Below, piece after piece: positions 50,080-57,835 of a stretch of DNA of 64,000 nt (positions within the stretch are counted from its first letter, which is position 1; each line of letters opens with the position of its first letter). The position numbers were made by a program, and so were the translations under genes. The notes beneath the pieces were generated by a model, which saw nothing but the letters and a program-made list of their open reading frames with translations, did not search any database and was not told the DNA's origin. The stretch is taken from positions 1,240,001 to 1,304,000 of the forward strand of contig NZ_AP018718.1 in NCBI RefSeq assembly GCF_003966565.1. The letters are read 5' to 3'. This stretch comes from Sulfuricystis multivorans (lineage in GTDB: Bacteria > Pseudomonadota > Gammaproteobacteria > Burkholderiales > Rhodocyclaceae).

Positions 50080-51085
50080 TGTAGGACATCTCGATTTTTT
50101 TCAGATTCGGTGTCGCCGCCATGCGCAATTGTGAATAGCGGTCGGTGCGCTGTTGCCAGATGCTCTCGATCGCCGCATCGAGTGCCGCGTCGTCGGCGCC
50201 GCTGCGCAGCAGGACGCGTAGATCGTGGCCGCTGGAGGCGAACAGGCAGGTGTAGAGCTGGCCTTCGGTGGAAAGACGGATGCGCGTGCAGCTGTCGCAA
50301 AAGGCCCTGGTCACCGAAGAAATCACACCGATTTCGCCGGCGCCATCCAGATAACGCCAGCGTTGTGCCACTTCGCCGGGATAGTTCGGATCGATCGGCT
50401 CGATCGGGAAATGCTCGCCGATGCGGCGCAGCACTTCGGCAGAGGGCACGACTTCGTCGAGCTTCCAACCATTGCTGGAACCGACATCCATGTATTCGAT
50501 GAAGCGCAGGATGTGGCCGGTATGTCTGAAATGCCGCGCGAGCGGAACGATCTGGTCATCATTCATGCCGCGCTTGACCACGCAATTCACCTTCACCGGC
50601 CTCAAGCCCGCATGAGCGGCCGCCTCGATGCCGGCGAGCACCTTCGCCACCGGGTAATCGGCATCGTTCATGCGCTTGAAGGTCGCATCGTCGAGCGCAT
50701 CGAGGCTGACCGTCACCCGTGCGAGGCCAGCGGAACGCAGGAGCGCAGCTTTCCTTTCCAACAGCGAGCCATTGGTCGTCAGCGTCACTTCCAGGTCGGG
50801 AATCGCCGCCAGCATCTCGACCAATTCTTCCATGCCATGCCGCAGCAGCGGCTCGCCGCCGGTGAGGCGAATCTTCCGCACCCCGCGTGCCGCAAAGCGG
50901 CGCGTGATGCGTGTGATCTCTTCGAAGGAAAGCAGCTCGGCGCGCGGCAGGAACGGATAGTCGCGCCCGAAAACCGTCTTTGGCATGCAATAGACGCAAC
51001 GGAAATTGCAGCGATCGGTGATCGAAATGCGCAGATCGCGCACCGGCCGGCCAAACGCATCGATCAAGGAGGGCAAGGTGCTCAT
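50069..51085 (-). CDS. moaA: GTP 3',8-cyclase MoaA
   Basis: A 338-residue radical-SAM enzyme starting molybdopterin synthesis. [15 protein letters not shown] holds the N-terminal 4Fe-4S CxxxCxxC cluster; the C-terminal cluster cysteines lie in [11 protein letters not shown] and YTCLFA. The very end is SYIGG (the GG needed for GTP binding). ATG 51085 fits E. coli MoaA best; an in-frame ATG lies at 51094. TATAAT (minus strand, 51092-51097) places the transcript start close to the ATG. Confidence 0.95.
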   Translation of the reverse strand: MSTLPSLIDAFGRPVRDLRISITDRCNFRCVYCMPKTVFGRDYPFLPRAELLSFEEITRITRRFAARGVRKIRLTGGEPLLRHGMEELVEMLAAIPDLEVTLTTNGSLLERKAALLRSAGLARVTVSLDALDDATFKRMNDADYPVAKVLAGIEAAAHAGLRPVKVNCVVKRGMNDDQIVPLARHFRHTGHILRFIEYMDVGSSNGWKLDEVVPSAEVLRRIGEHFPIEPIDPNYPGEVAQRWRYLDGAGEIGVISSVTRAFCDSCTRIRLSTEGQLYTCLFASSGHDLRVLLRSGADDAALDAAIESIWQQRTDRYSQLRMAATPNLKKIEMSYIGG

Positions 51086-51091
51086 GGGCTT

Positions 51092-51097
51092 CATTAT
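51092..51097 (-). promoter_or_regulatory. Possible -10 box of moaA
   Basis: On the minus strand CCTATAATG contains a perfect TATAAT only 6 bp before the chosen ATG. If used, the message would be nearly leaderless. A -35 element is not obvious. Confidence 0.35.
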
Positions 51098-51229
51098 AGG
51101 GTGGCAAGCGGCTTGCGTTTTGAGGAATCATGCCGTGCCGCCAGCGCCGAGTATAGGGCGGCATCCCATCTGTACCACGGCACGGATGCGGACCGTGGCT
51201 TGCACCTCGCGATTGCCTCAACGATTCGC

Positions 51230-51243
51230 ATAATATATATTAT
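51230..51243. promoter_or_regulatory. 14-bp AT palindrome between moaA and the V4R gene
   Basis: ATAATATATATTAT is a perfect palindrome in an otherwise GC-rich segment, between the start of moaA and the end of the V4R operon. It could be a regulator site or an AT-rich promoter element for moaA; no T-run or hairpin of terminator type is seen. Confidence 0.35.
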
Positions 51244-51288
51244 GTAAAGTAATATCTACCGCTGAGGCAGCGAATGCAATCCTGCTGT

Positions 51289-51777
51289 TCATTTCAGTAT
51301 CTTTACTTCGAAACCACAGGTCGCGTCGCCCAAGCCGCCGATACAGGACGTTTCGCGCGCCTGCACTTTGACTTGCAAAATCGAACCGATCGCGCCGGCG
51401 ATCAAGCCACCTTCAAAGGAACAAAGGGGTCTGCCGACAGGAGTCATTCCCGCGCAAGTGATGCATTCATGCACATCGACCTTGAATCCCTCATTCAGCT
51501 TTTCGACACTGATCTCGCCAAGTTTCAGCTGCCGGCAGAGATCGAGAAACTGCTCGACGCTTTGCAAGCCCAGTTGCCCGCCGAGCTTCTTGCCCGCCAG
51601 ATAGGCTTGCGCCGCCGCGGCCGGGCCAAAAAGGTCTTCGAGCACCACGAGTCGCAGCAGGCGGAATACCGCGATCGGAGCGTCCGTGCCCAATTTCGGC
51701 CGGTCGATGCGTAGCGCGTTGGCGACGTCGACGGCTGCGAATGGCGATTTCTGCAAGTTGTTCATGCTTTGGGACAT
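51289..51777 (-). CDS. V4R-domain protein
   Basis: A ~162-residue protein whose C-terminal half is a 4-vinyl-reductase (V4R) domain: ECITCAGMTPVG, then CSFEGGLIAGAIG and SCIGGLGDATCGFEV, with its cysteines and Gly-Ala pattern. V4R domains bind small hydrophobic ligands and occur in bacteriochlorophyll synthesis, XylR/DmpR sensors and Trs33-like proteins. Possible starts are 51777 and 51765; an AAAGGA lies upstream of both. It is the last gene of the eight-gene run and probably a sensor module. Confidence 0.78.
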   Translation of the reverse strand: MSQSMNNLQKSPFAAVDVANALRIDRPKLGTDAPIAVFRLLRLVVLEDLFGPAAAAQAYLAGKKLGGQLGLQSVEQFLDLCRQLKLGEISVEKLNEGFKVDVHECITCAGMTPVGRPLCSFEGGLIAGAIGSILQVKVQARETSCIGGLGDATCGFEVKILK

Positions 51778-51794
51778 TCCTTTGCTTGGTCGAT

Positions 51795-52529
51795 TCAATC
51801 GATCATTGCGGCGAGTGCGTCGAGATCGCTTTCATGGGCGGGCTCGAAACCGGAGAAATGCAGATCGGCGAGGATCCGGCTGCCCTGCGGATGGCCGTGC
51901 ATGCTGCAGAGCAATTCTTGCAGCGGCTGGAATTTGTCCCGCCATTCCGGTGCCAGACAAAAGCAGTGATAAGCGCGTCGACTCTGGGATTCGGCGATGA
52001 GGCGCAAGCTTTGACGCGTCGAATCCGCCATCCCCTGCCAAGTTTCGTTATATACGAAAGCCAGATCGGCCTTGCCCTGGATCGCCGCCTGCGCTGCGGC
52101 AAGATGGTTGCCGGTGAAGACGAATTCGCAATCGCTGCGGAGAATGCCCTGACTGTCGAGCAATTCGAGGCCCAGGATGTGCACGATCAGTTTGTCGGTC
52201 GCCGAGGCGATCTTCAGCGGCCTGCGTTGAAGATCGGCGCCGGACGCCGACCCGACCAGAAAGGTTTCGTCAAAGAACCCGACCGGCCGGGCAACCGGAA
52301 TGAAGTTTTTTTCCCTGCGAAAGATCGCCGCGCTGAACGGGTTGGCATAGACGAGCCGATATGGACCTGCCAGAACCGCTGCCCTTTCCTGGAGGAAATT
52401 GTCCTTTGGTTCGAAGTGCAGACGGCAGCCGAGGTGACGCTGGATATAGGAGTTGAGGGTATACCAACCGACCAGATTCTTGGCTGTGTCGTGCGGGCAG
52501 ACGGAAAACAACTCTGAGGCGAATTTCAT
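51795..52529 (-). CDS. PhnD-like ligand-binding protein without signal peptide (second)
   Basis: A 244-residue type II periplasmic-binding-protein fold of the PhnD/SsuA family: FASELFSVCPHDTAKNLVGW at the N-terminus, then YRLVYANPFSAAIF, KADLAFVYNETWQGM. No signal peptide is visible, so it should stay in the cytoplasm. It is similar in layout to the neighbouring paralogue. PhnD-type proteins bind phosphonates or phosphate, but the ligand here is unknown. Confidence 0.75.
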   Translation of the reverse strand: MKFASELFSVCPHDTAKNLVGWYTLNSYIQRHLGCRLHFEPKDNFLQERAAVLAGPYRLVYANPFSAAIFRREKNFIPVARPVGFFDETFLVGSASGADLQRRPLKIASATDKLIVHILGLELLDSQGILRSDCEFVFTGNHLAAAQAAIQGKADLAFVYNETWQGMADSTRQSLRLIAESQSRRAYHCFCLAPEWRDKFQPLQELLCSMHGHPQGSRILADLHFSGFEPAHESDLDALAAMID

Positions 52530-52557
52530 GTGTCTCTCTGTTGTGTCTGGATTGTCG

Positions 52558-53298
52558 TCAATCGATCAGCGTGTCCATCAGGTCGACCATGAATTCCGCT
52601 TCTTCGCCATCGGTAGCCTGCCAGCCAGTGATGCCGATCTCTTTCAGCAAGCAGGGTTCGGTGTCGTTCATGGCCAGCAGCGCCTGCCTGATCTCGACGA
52701 CTTGGTCTGTCAAGCGTGGCCCGGCCAGGAACAGATGATGGATGACGTGTATCTGGCTTTTCAAGATCACGCGCAGCCGGTTGCGGATCGTCGGCGAGAG
52801 TTCGGCAAAGGTTTCGGCGAGGAAGAATCCGGCATCGGCCTTGCCATTCATCAGGGCCTTGGCGACCAACACATAATTCTCGCAGCGCTGGTATTGGATG
52901 TCGGCCGGCGTGATGTCGGCTGGTTCCAGCAGGATCTGGCCGATCATGTTGATTTCCGGATCATCGGTGGCGGCAACACGCAAGTCCGGGTGGAAATCCT
53001 CGATGCGGGTTACTGGACTGTCGGCGGGCACGGCGATGATGGTTTCGTCGGGCCGCATCCTCGGATGCACGACCGGCACGAACTGTTTCTCACGCAGGAG
53101 CATTGCCCCGTCGGCCGGGTTGGCGTAGATCAGGTCGATCTTGCCCGCGTCGATCGCGGCATGACAGGCAGGGAAATCGGTGAACAGCTCGAGATGGATC
53201 GGCAGTCCGAGCCGTTTTTGCAGCCAGGTGTTGAAGACGAACCAGCCGGCCAGATACTTGGTGTTGAAATCTGGGCTCAGCGTGAGGGTGTATTTCAT
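52558..53298 (-). CDS. PhnD-like ligand-binding protein without signal peptide (first)
   Basis: A 246-residue paralogue of the downstream protein: KYTLTLSPDFNTKYLAGW, IDLIYANPADGAMLLREK, DADAGF-like KADAGFFLAE. It lacks a signal peptide. GGGGAG lies seven bases before the ATG, and its start overlaps the PAS gene by ATGA. The pair likely senses a cytoplasmic small anion or acts as protein-interaction modules in the GTPase operon. Confidence 0.75.
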   Translation of the reverse strand: MKYTLTLSPDFNTKYLAGWFVFNTWLQKRLGLPIHLELFTDFPACHAAIDAGKIDLIYANPADGAMLLREKQFVPVVHPRMRPDETIIAVPADSPVTRIEDFHPDLRVAATDDPEINMIGQILLEPADITPADIQYQRCENYVLVAKALMNGKADAGFFLAETFAELSPTIRNRLRVILKSQIHVIHHLFLAGPRLTDQVVEIRQALLAMNDTEPCLLKEIGITGWQATDGEEAEFMVDLMDTLID

Positions 53299-53795
53299 TG
53301 GCGTCTCCCCTGCTCTTCCTGCAGCAAGCTCTTGTAGAGGGCGGCCATTTCCTCGATCTTGCGGCGTGAAGGTTTGCGGCGTACGGAGGTATAGCTGACG
53401 ATGCGACCCTCCCGGATATTGGGCACGACGGTGGCGTAAACCCAATAGAACGCCCCATCCTTGCGCAGATTTTTCACATAGCCGTGCCACTTTTTCCCTT
53501 GGGTGATCGTATCCCACAATCCTTTGAACGCCACCGCGGGCATATTGGGATGGCGCAGGATGTAATGCTGCTCCCCTACCAGTTCATCTTCGCTATAACC
53601 GGACATGTCGACGAAGGCCTGGTTGGCGTGGGTAATCACGCCAGATGGATCGGTACGCGAAACGATCAATTTACCCTCTGGAAAGGGCACTTCACGTTGC
53701 GTGACGAACACCCGCCGCCGGAAGCCGTCGTAATAGGTGAGCCAATGCTCCTCGCCGCTTTCGCCGTGGAGATCGGCAAGCGTCATGTCGCGCAT
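53295..53795 (-). CDS. Aer-like PAS-domain protein
   Basis: A 166-residue single PAS domain (about 35-145) resembling the FAD-binding PAS of the aerotaxis receptor Aer: ITHANQAFVDMSGYSEDELVG, HNI-type LRHPNMPAVAF and KNLRKDGAFYWVYATV. It has no membrane segment, HAMP or kinase domain. The C-terminal helix (RRKIEEMAALYKSLLQE) could dimerise or dock on a partner. A redox or energy signal is inferred from the Aer resemblance. ATG 53786 is an alternative start. Confidence 0.82.
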   Translation of the reverse strand: MRDMTLADLHGESGEEHWLTYYDGFRRRVFVTQREVPFPEGKLIVSRTDPSGVITHANQAFVDMSGYSEDELVGEQHYILRHPNMPAVAFKGLWDTITQGKKWHGYVKNLRKDGAFYWVYATVVPNIREGRIVSYTSVRRKPSRRKIEEMAALYKSLLQEEQGRRQ

Positions 53796-53807
53796 GGTCT
53801 GGCGACC

Positions 53808-54170
53808 TCACAGCAGTTTGCTGACGCTTTCGGCTGCACGTTTGGCATCGAGGAAAATCAGGCCGAGCTTGGCGCCGGGGCGCGCTACCACCGACAGCAC
53901 GGCATCCTCGCCGGCATGAATCATCAGGATGTAGCCCTCCTTGCCCTTGACCATCACCTGTTCGAGCGCGCCACAGCCCAGTTCGCTCGCGCTGCGATCG
54001 CCGAGCGTCAGCATCGCCGCGTTCATCGCCCCGACGCGATCTTCATCGAGGTTGGCTGGCAACAGGCTGGCGATCATCAGGCCGTCGGTCGAAACGACCG
54101 CTGAACCGATGATATCGGCCGAACTGCCGTTCAAATCGCTCAGCACGGCACGCAACATTTCTTCACGCAT
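53808..54170 (-). CDS. Roadblock/LC7-domain protein (MglB-like)
   Basis: A 120-residue roadblock fold: ISAAV-type DIIGSAVVSTDGLMIAS, GAMNAAMLTLGDRSASELG, GYILMIHAGEDAVLSVVAR, as in MglB, the GTPase-activating partner of the polarity GTPase MglA. Strong ribosome site AAGGAG before the ATG. Its operon neighbour encodes a Ras-like GTPase fused to a kinase, so a GAP or scaffold role for that GTPase is a reasonable inference. Confidence 0.87.
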   Translation of the reverse strand: MREEMLRAVLSDLNGSSADIIGSAVVSTDGLMIASLLPANLDEDRVGAMNAAMLTLGDRSASELGCGALEQVMVKGKEGYILMIHAGEDAVLSVVARPGAKLGLIFLDAKRAAESVSKLL

Positions 54171-54186
54171 GTGAAAGTCTCCTTGT

Positions 54187-54840
54187 CTATGTGGATACGA
54201 AATCGAGTGCGGCGTATCGGCGCGACAGCCACCATACCAGATCGACGAACGCCGGACGGTCGAATGCCGGTGTGCCGGCGATCGATAGTACGAACTTCTG
54301 GCTGCCAACGATGAGTGGCCAGAAACCGAGCTGGCCATTACCGGCGGCATCGACTGCCGCCCAACCGCCTGGCGGAAGCCGCAAGTTTCTGTCGAGCAGG
54401 CCGCTATTGCGAGCCTGCAATGAAGCGATGGAGGCAGCCAATGCCGCCAATTCCTCGACGACCTCGTGGGCGAAGCCGACATTGGCGAGATAAAAACCCT
54501 GCGCGTCGGCGAGCAAGGCTTTACCGGCACCCGACAGTTCAGCGAGCAGGCGGGGAACATCTTGTTCCATGTTGAGATCCGGAGCCTCGCGACGGTCTTT
54601 GCTGCCGGCCAGCCAGCCGAGTTCCTGCAGGCGATAGAGAAGCTCGACGAAATCGGCTTCGCTGCTGCCGCCAGCGAGCTCCGCCAGAGTGGCCTGATCC
54701 AACGAAGGTGTCTCAGGCATCGAGAGCAAGCGTCCAAGCAGTGCTCGGACGGCATCATCCTGATTGCCGACGACGGCGCGATAGGCGCCCGACGGCGTGA
54801 CGTTCACATAAACCCCAGAGTTGAGGGTGTAATCAGGCAT
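54187..54840 (-). CDS. Unknown protein of the GTPase-roadblock operon
   Basis: A 217-residue soluble protein. An N-terminal part (1-105) with helical SLDQATLAELAGGSSEADF is followed by a C-terminal part (about 110-215) whose QGFYLANVGFAHEVVEELAALAA segment and strand pattern look like a second roadblock-type fold. I do not recognise a named family. The ATG at 54840 is chosen; an in-frame start at 54861 is possible. It sits between the kinase-GTPase and roadblock genes. Confidence 0.6.
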   Translation of the reverse strand: MPDYTLNSGVYVNVTPSGAYRAVVGNQDDAVRALLGRLLSMPETPSLDQATLAELAGGSSEADFVELLYRLQELGWLAGSKDRREAPDLNMEQDVPRLLAELSGAGKALLADAQGFYLANVGFAHEVVEELAALAASIASLQARNSGLLDRNLRLPPGGWAAVDAAGNGQLGFWPLIVGSQKFVLSIAGTPAFDRPAFVDLVWWLSRRYAALDFVST

Positions 54841-54935
54841 GATCGATCCAATCTTCAGCAATGGATAATCTTAATACTATCGTCATGATGGCACGGATGC
54901 CAATTTCGGTTGCGCGAAAAAGCGCGAGTCGTCGG

Positions 54936-56435
54936 TCACAATTCGTAATCCTGCACGCCAGGGTCGATCGTCACCAGCAGCGCCTGGATCAGCATGACCA
55001 CATCGGCTTTGTTGCGGGCATCGATTTCGAACACCGGCGGTTTGATCTTGGATGCACGTGCCTCGTCGAGCAGGAAGCGGTAATAGCTTTCCAGGTCGTG
55101 AGGTTGATCGAACGCCATGAAATTGACGCCGATGACGATTTTCGTCGCTGAACCCATGGCATCGTCACACCACTTCAGATAAAACGCCAGATCGTCAAGC
55201 GGCGAAGGACGCGAGTTGTCGATCAGGATCACCAGCCCCAAGACGCCCTTTTTGAGGATGTCCCACATGAAATCGAAGCGCTCCTGCCCCGGTGCGCCAT
55301 ACAGATGGACCCGCTCGTTTGGTCCGATGTTCATGATGCCGTAGTCGAATGCGACGGTGGTCTTCTCCTTTCTCGATCGGGTCATGTCCGAGGCGGTCTG
55401 ATCGGTGCCGACCACAGGCACATCGCTCAAGGCGCCGATGGCAGTCGTCTTCCCGGCACCGACCGGCCCAATGAACAGGATCTTGTGGTTGCGCACGTGC
55501 TGGCGTGGCACATATGGCACGATGGTCGCAGTCATCGACCGAGCGGCTTCGCCACTTTCAAGCTGGGCGAGAACCGCACCGACACTCGCTGGCCGTTGCT
55601 CCGGGCGCAGCCCCAGCAGGCTGTCGATGATTTCCAGAAAGCCAGATGAATATCGGCCTGCCGCGATTTTCGCCAAGGGTGCCATGGGATCCGGCATCCC
55701 CTGCTCTACTGCCAGCAAGCGGGTTTTCGCATCCACGGGTCGTTTGCCGGTGATGCAGCGCCGTAAGGTTGCCCCCAAGGCATAGAGATCCGACCATGGC
55801 CCCTGCACTCCACCTTCTTCATATTGTTCGAGCGGCGCATAACCAGGAGTCAATGCGCAGTAACCGTAGTTCGTGGCCGCCCCGAACTCGAGTTTCGCCG
55901 CACCGAAATCGATCAGTAACGGCACCCCGTCGTGACGGATATAAATATTGCTGGGCTTGATGTCGCGGTGCAGATATTTTTGCGCATGGATGGCACGCAA
56001 TCCTTCCAGCAAGGGTACGAAAATGCCCCGCAGCCAGGTTTCATCGAAGCCCTCTTGCCGGCTGCGAGCAACCATTGCCAGCGTCGTTCCTTCCTCGTAA
56101 TCCATCACGAAATATGCCGTGCCATGCGCATTGAAGTAACGCGAAATGCGCACGATGTTCGGATGCTTGAGACGGGCGAGGATGCGTGCCTCGCTGACGA
56201 AGGTCTCGAGGCCGAAGCGGTAAAGCTCATCGTCTGCCGCCGACTTGAGCGTGACGCGTTCGCCTTTGCGTATCGCCAGGTCAGCCGGAAAATATTCTTT
56301 GATCGCCACCGGGATGTTCAGGTGCGTGTCCCAACCTCGGTAAGTGATGCCGAAAGCACCGATACCCAGCACGCCGTCGATACGATATTCGTGCAACAGC
56401 GTGCCGGGCGGCAAGGCATGGGTGGCTTGGCTCAT
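54936..56435 (-). CDS. Ser/Thr protein kinase fused to Ras/MglA-like small GTPase
   Basis: A 499-residue fusion. The kinase (about 15-295) is complete: GIGAFGITYRG, VAIK (K46), Glu 82, HRDIKPSN (156-163), DFG (176-178) and APLEQY. A short linker leads to a GTPase domain (about 315-490): GPVGAGKTT (G1, 323-331), YGAPGQERFDF in place of DxxG (G3), a divergent G4 (GVNFMAFD, 436-443) and EIDARNK (G5-like). It is soluble. It overlaps the upstream pseudo-receiver gene by ATGA. Kinase activity is well supported; GTP specificity is less sure because G4 is altered. Confidence 0.85.
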   Translation of the reverse strand: MSQATHALPPGTLLHEYRIDGVLGIGAFGITYRGWDTHLNIPVAIKEYFPADLAIRKGERVTLKSAADDELYRFGLETFVSEARILARLKHPNIVRISRYFNAHGTAYFVMDYEEGTTLAMVARSRQEGFDETWLRGIFVPLLEGLRAIHAQKYLHRDIKPSNIYIRHDGVPLLIDFGAAKLEFGAATNYGYCALTPGYAPLEQYEEGGVQGPWSDLYALGATLRRCITGKRPVDAKTRLLAVEQGMPDPMAPLAKIAAGRYSSGFLEIIDSLLGLRPEQRPASVGAVLAQLESGEAARSMTATIVPYVPRQHVRNHKILFIGPVGAGKTTAIGALSDVPVVGTDQTASDMTRSRKEKTTVAFDYGIMNIGPNERVHLYGAPGQERFDFMWDILKKGVLGLVILIDNSRPSPLDDLAFYLKWCDDAMGSATKIVIGVNFMAFDQPHDLESYYRFLLDEARASKIKPPVFEIDARNKADVVMLIQALLVTIDPGVQDYEL

Positions 56436-57643
56436 CGCGTCATCAGCCCTTTCAGATAGTGCATGATGCGGCCGAGGAATTGACGTTCGCCGTGCTCCGG
56501 CGGCGCTGGGGGCGGCTCGATCAGGTGGTCGGCGGCGCGTTTGGCGATATCGAGCAGACCAATCGTGTGGGCGCAGGCGCAAAAGGCAAAGACATGACGC
56601 TGCGGAATCTGCAGAGCCTCGGCAACCCGGCTCATGCTCATCGGTTGCTCGTTCAACAGGGCGGCGATGCGCATCGCATCCGGCAGCTCCAAGAGACGGG
56701 TGAGATTGGGCCAATGTCGCAGATAGACACGCACATTCGGCGGCAGATCGACCGGCAACCGGCCACGATAGGTCCAGGCCGCCACCTTCCAGAGCAGGAC
56801 GTCTGGATGGACGGCCATCGGCCCAGGCGCGGAGGCGCTATCGGCAGGTAGTTTCTCTAAGAACAGCATCCCACCGGGAAATGCTGCTTGGCTCATGCGC
56901 TGGAGAGAGGCATCACCGACTGGCACGGCCACTGCCCGCCCCCGTGGATGAAAGATCGCAAGCGTGTTTTCTTTGTATCTGAGAGCGACCGGTTGCTTGC
57001 CCTGCTTCGCTTCTGCGAGCGCTGTCTGTAGCGCTGCGAGCAAACGACCTTCGAGCGGCAAGAACAGTTTGCTTACCTGTGCATCGTCGTTGCAATCGAT
57101 ATCTTCGACCGTACCACATACCGCTGAAAGATCCTTCCCGGGAGGAGTTGCGGGCGATTCGCTTGTCTCAGGTTCCCTTTGATGCAGGCGCAAGGTAGGG
57201 ATTCTTTGTGTCTTCTCCTCATTTTCCGTTTCCGCCGCCAGCCCCGAAGAGGGAGCGACTTGAGGCGCAGGAATCGAGGCTGCCAAGGGCAGCGGTGGGG
57301 TTTTCTGCGTATCCGGCTCGATCTGTTCGGCCAGCCGCCGAATGGTTTCGATCAGCTGCTCGACCCTGATTGGCTTTGCAATCGTTGCTGCGACGCCCTC
57401 CAGCTCGATGCCCGCGGCAGAAATGGCGATGGCGGGACAGCGGGGGCGTTTTTCATGGAACGCCTGCCAGGCTTCCTGAGCACCGACGCCATCGGCATCG
57501 ACGATCACCAAGTCGGCCCTGCCACCATCGGCCAAGCGGGCCACGGCCTTCGCAGGTCCGGCAAAGGCCATCGCAAAGGTATTGCGCATCCGCTCATTGA
57601 CACCCAACAGATCGACCGCCAATGGTAGCGTCTTACGTTTCAT
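56432..57643 (-). CDS. Pseudo-receiver protein heading the kinase-GTPase operon
   Basis: A 403-residue protein. Residues 1-105 look like a receiver with VIVDADG and AKPIR but without the acidic pair near the start, so phosphorylation is doubtful. A Pro/Ser/Thr-rich linker (about 110-180) follows, then a domain (about 190-290) containing GKQPVALRYKENTLAIFHPRG, and a C-terminal helical part (about 320-400) with LPDAMRIAALLNEQPMSMSRV resembling a winged helix. I do not recognise the full architecture. Its last bases overlap the kinase start. Confidence 0.65.
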   Translation of the reverse strand: MKRKTLPLAVDLLGVNERMRNTFAMAFAGPAKAVARLADGGRADLVIVDADGVGAQEAWQAFHEKRPRCPAIAISAAGIELEGVAATIAKPIRVEQLIETIRRLAEQIEPDTQKTPPLPLAASIPAPQVAPSSGLAAETENEEKTQRIPTLRLHQREPETSESPATPPGKDLSAVCGTVEDIDCNDDAQVSKLFLPLEGRLLAALQTALAEAKQGKQPVALRYKENTLAIFHPRGRAVAVPVGDASLQRMSQAAFPGGMLFLEKLPADSASAPGPMAVHPDVLLWKVAAWTYRGRLPVDLPPNVRVYLRHWPNLTRLLELPDAMRIAALLNEQPMSMSRVAEALQIPQRHVFAFCACAHTIGLLDIAKRAADHLIEPPPAPPEHGERQFLGRIMHYLKGLMTR

Positions 57644-57804
57644 GCTGGCTTGGTAGTCCCGAATAACTCAGCTCTGCCTGCGACGGCCTTCGTGACGCGA
57701 TCGGCAGCCAAACTTCGCGGTGCAAGCCGCGCTGATTGCCTCCCCGCCCGCGAGGGGGGCTTAAGGGTGGGCGGGTGTTTGTTCTTGCGCATGGGGGTTT
57801 TCAT
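57640..57804 (-). CDS. Possible small basic ORF coupled to the pseudo-receiver gene
   Basis: A 54-codon frame (starting KTPMRKNKHPPTLK) whose TGA overlaps the next gene's ATG as ATGA. It is Arg/Lys-rich. Much of it consists of the 59-bp repeat and a Gly/Pro-rich segment, and no good ribosome site is seen, so it may be chance. Listed because of the coupling. Confidence 0.2.
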   Translation of the reverse strand: MKTPMRKNKHPPTLKPPSRAGRQSARLAPRSLAADRVTKAVAGRAELFGTTKPA

Positions 57805-57823
57805 CTTCTGCGGGTGGGCGTGG
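57765..57823 (-). repeat. 59-bp repeat, copy 2
   Basis: The reverse complement matches 26770-26828 at 49 of 59 positions, including ATGCGCAAGAACAAAC. It lies between the 227-aa gene and the pseudo-receiver gene, i.e. in the likely promoter region of the kinase-GTPase operon. Confidence 0.6.
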
Positions 57824-57835
57824 CGATCATGCGCG

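Noticed and set aside
51600-57600. Interpreting the PhnD-like genes as a phosphonate uptake operon
   Set aside because: No signal peptides, no ABC ATPase or permease and no phn enzymes nearby.
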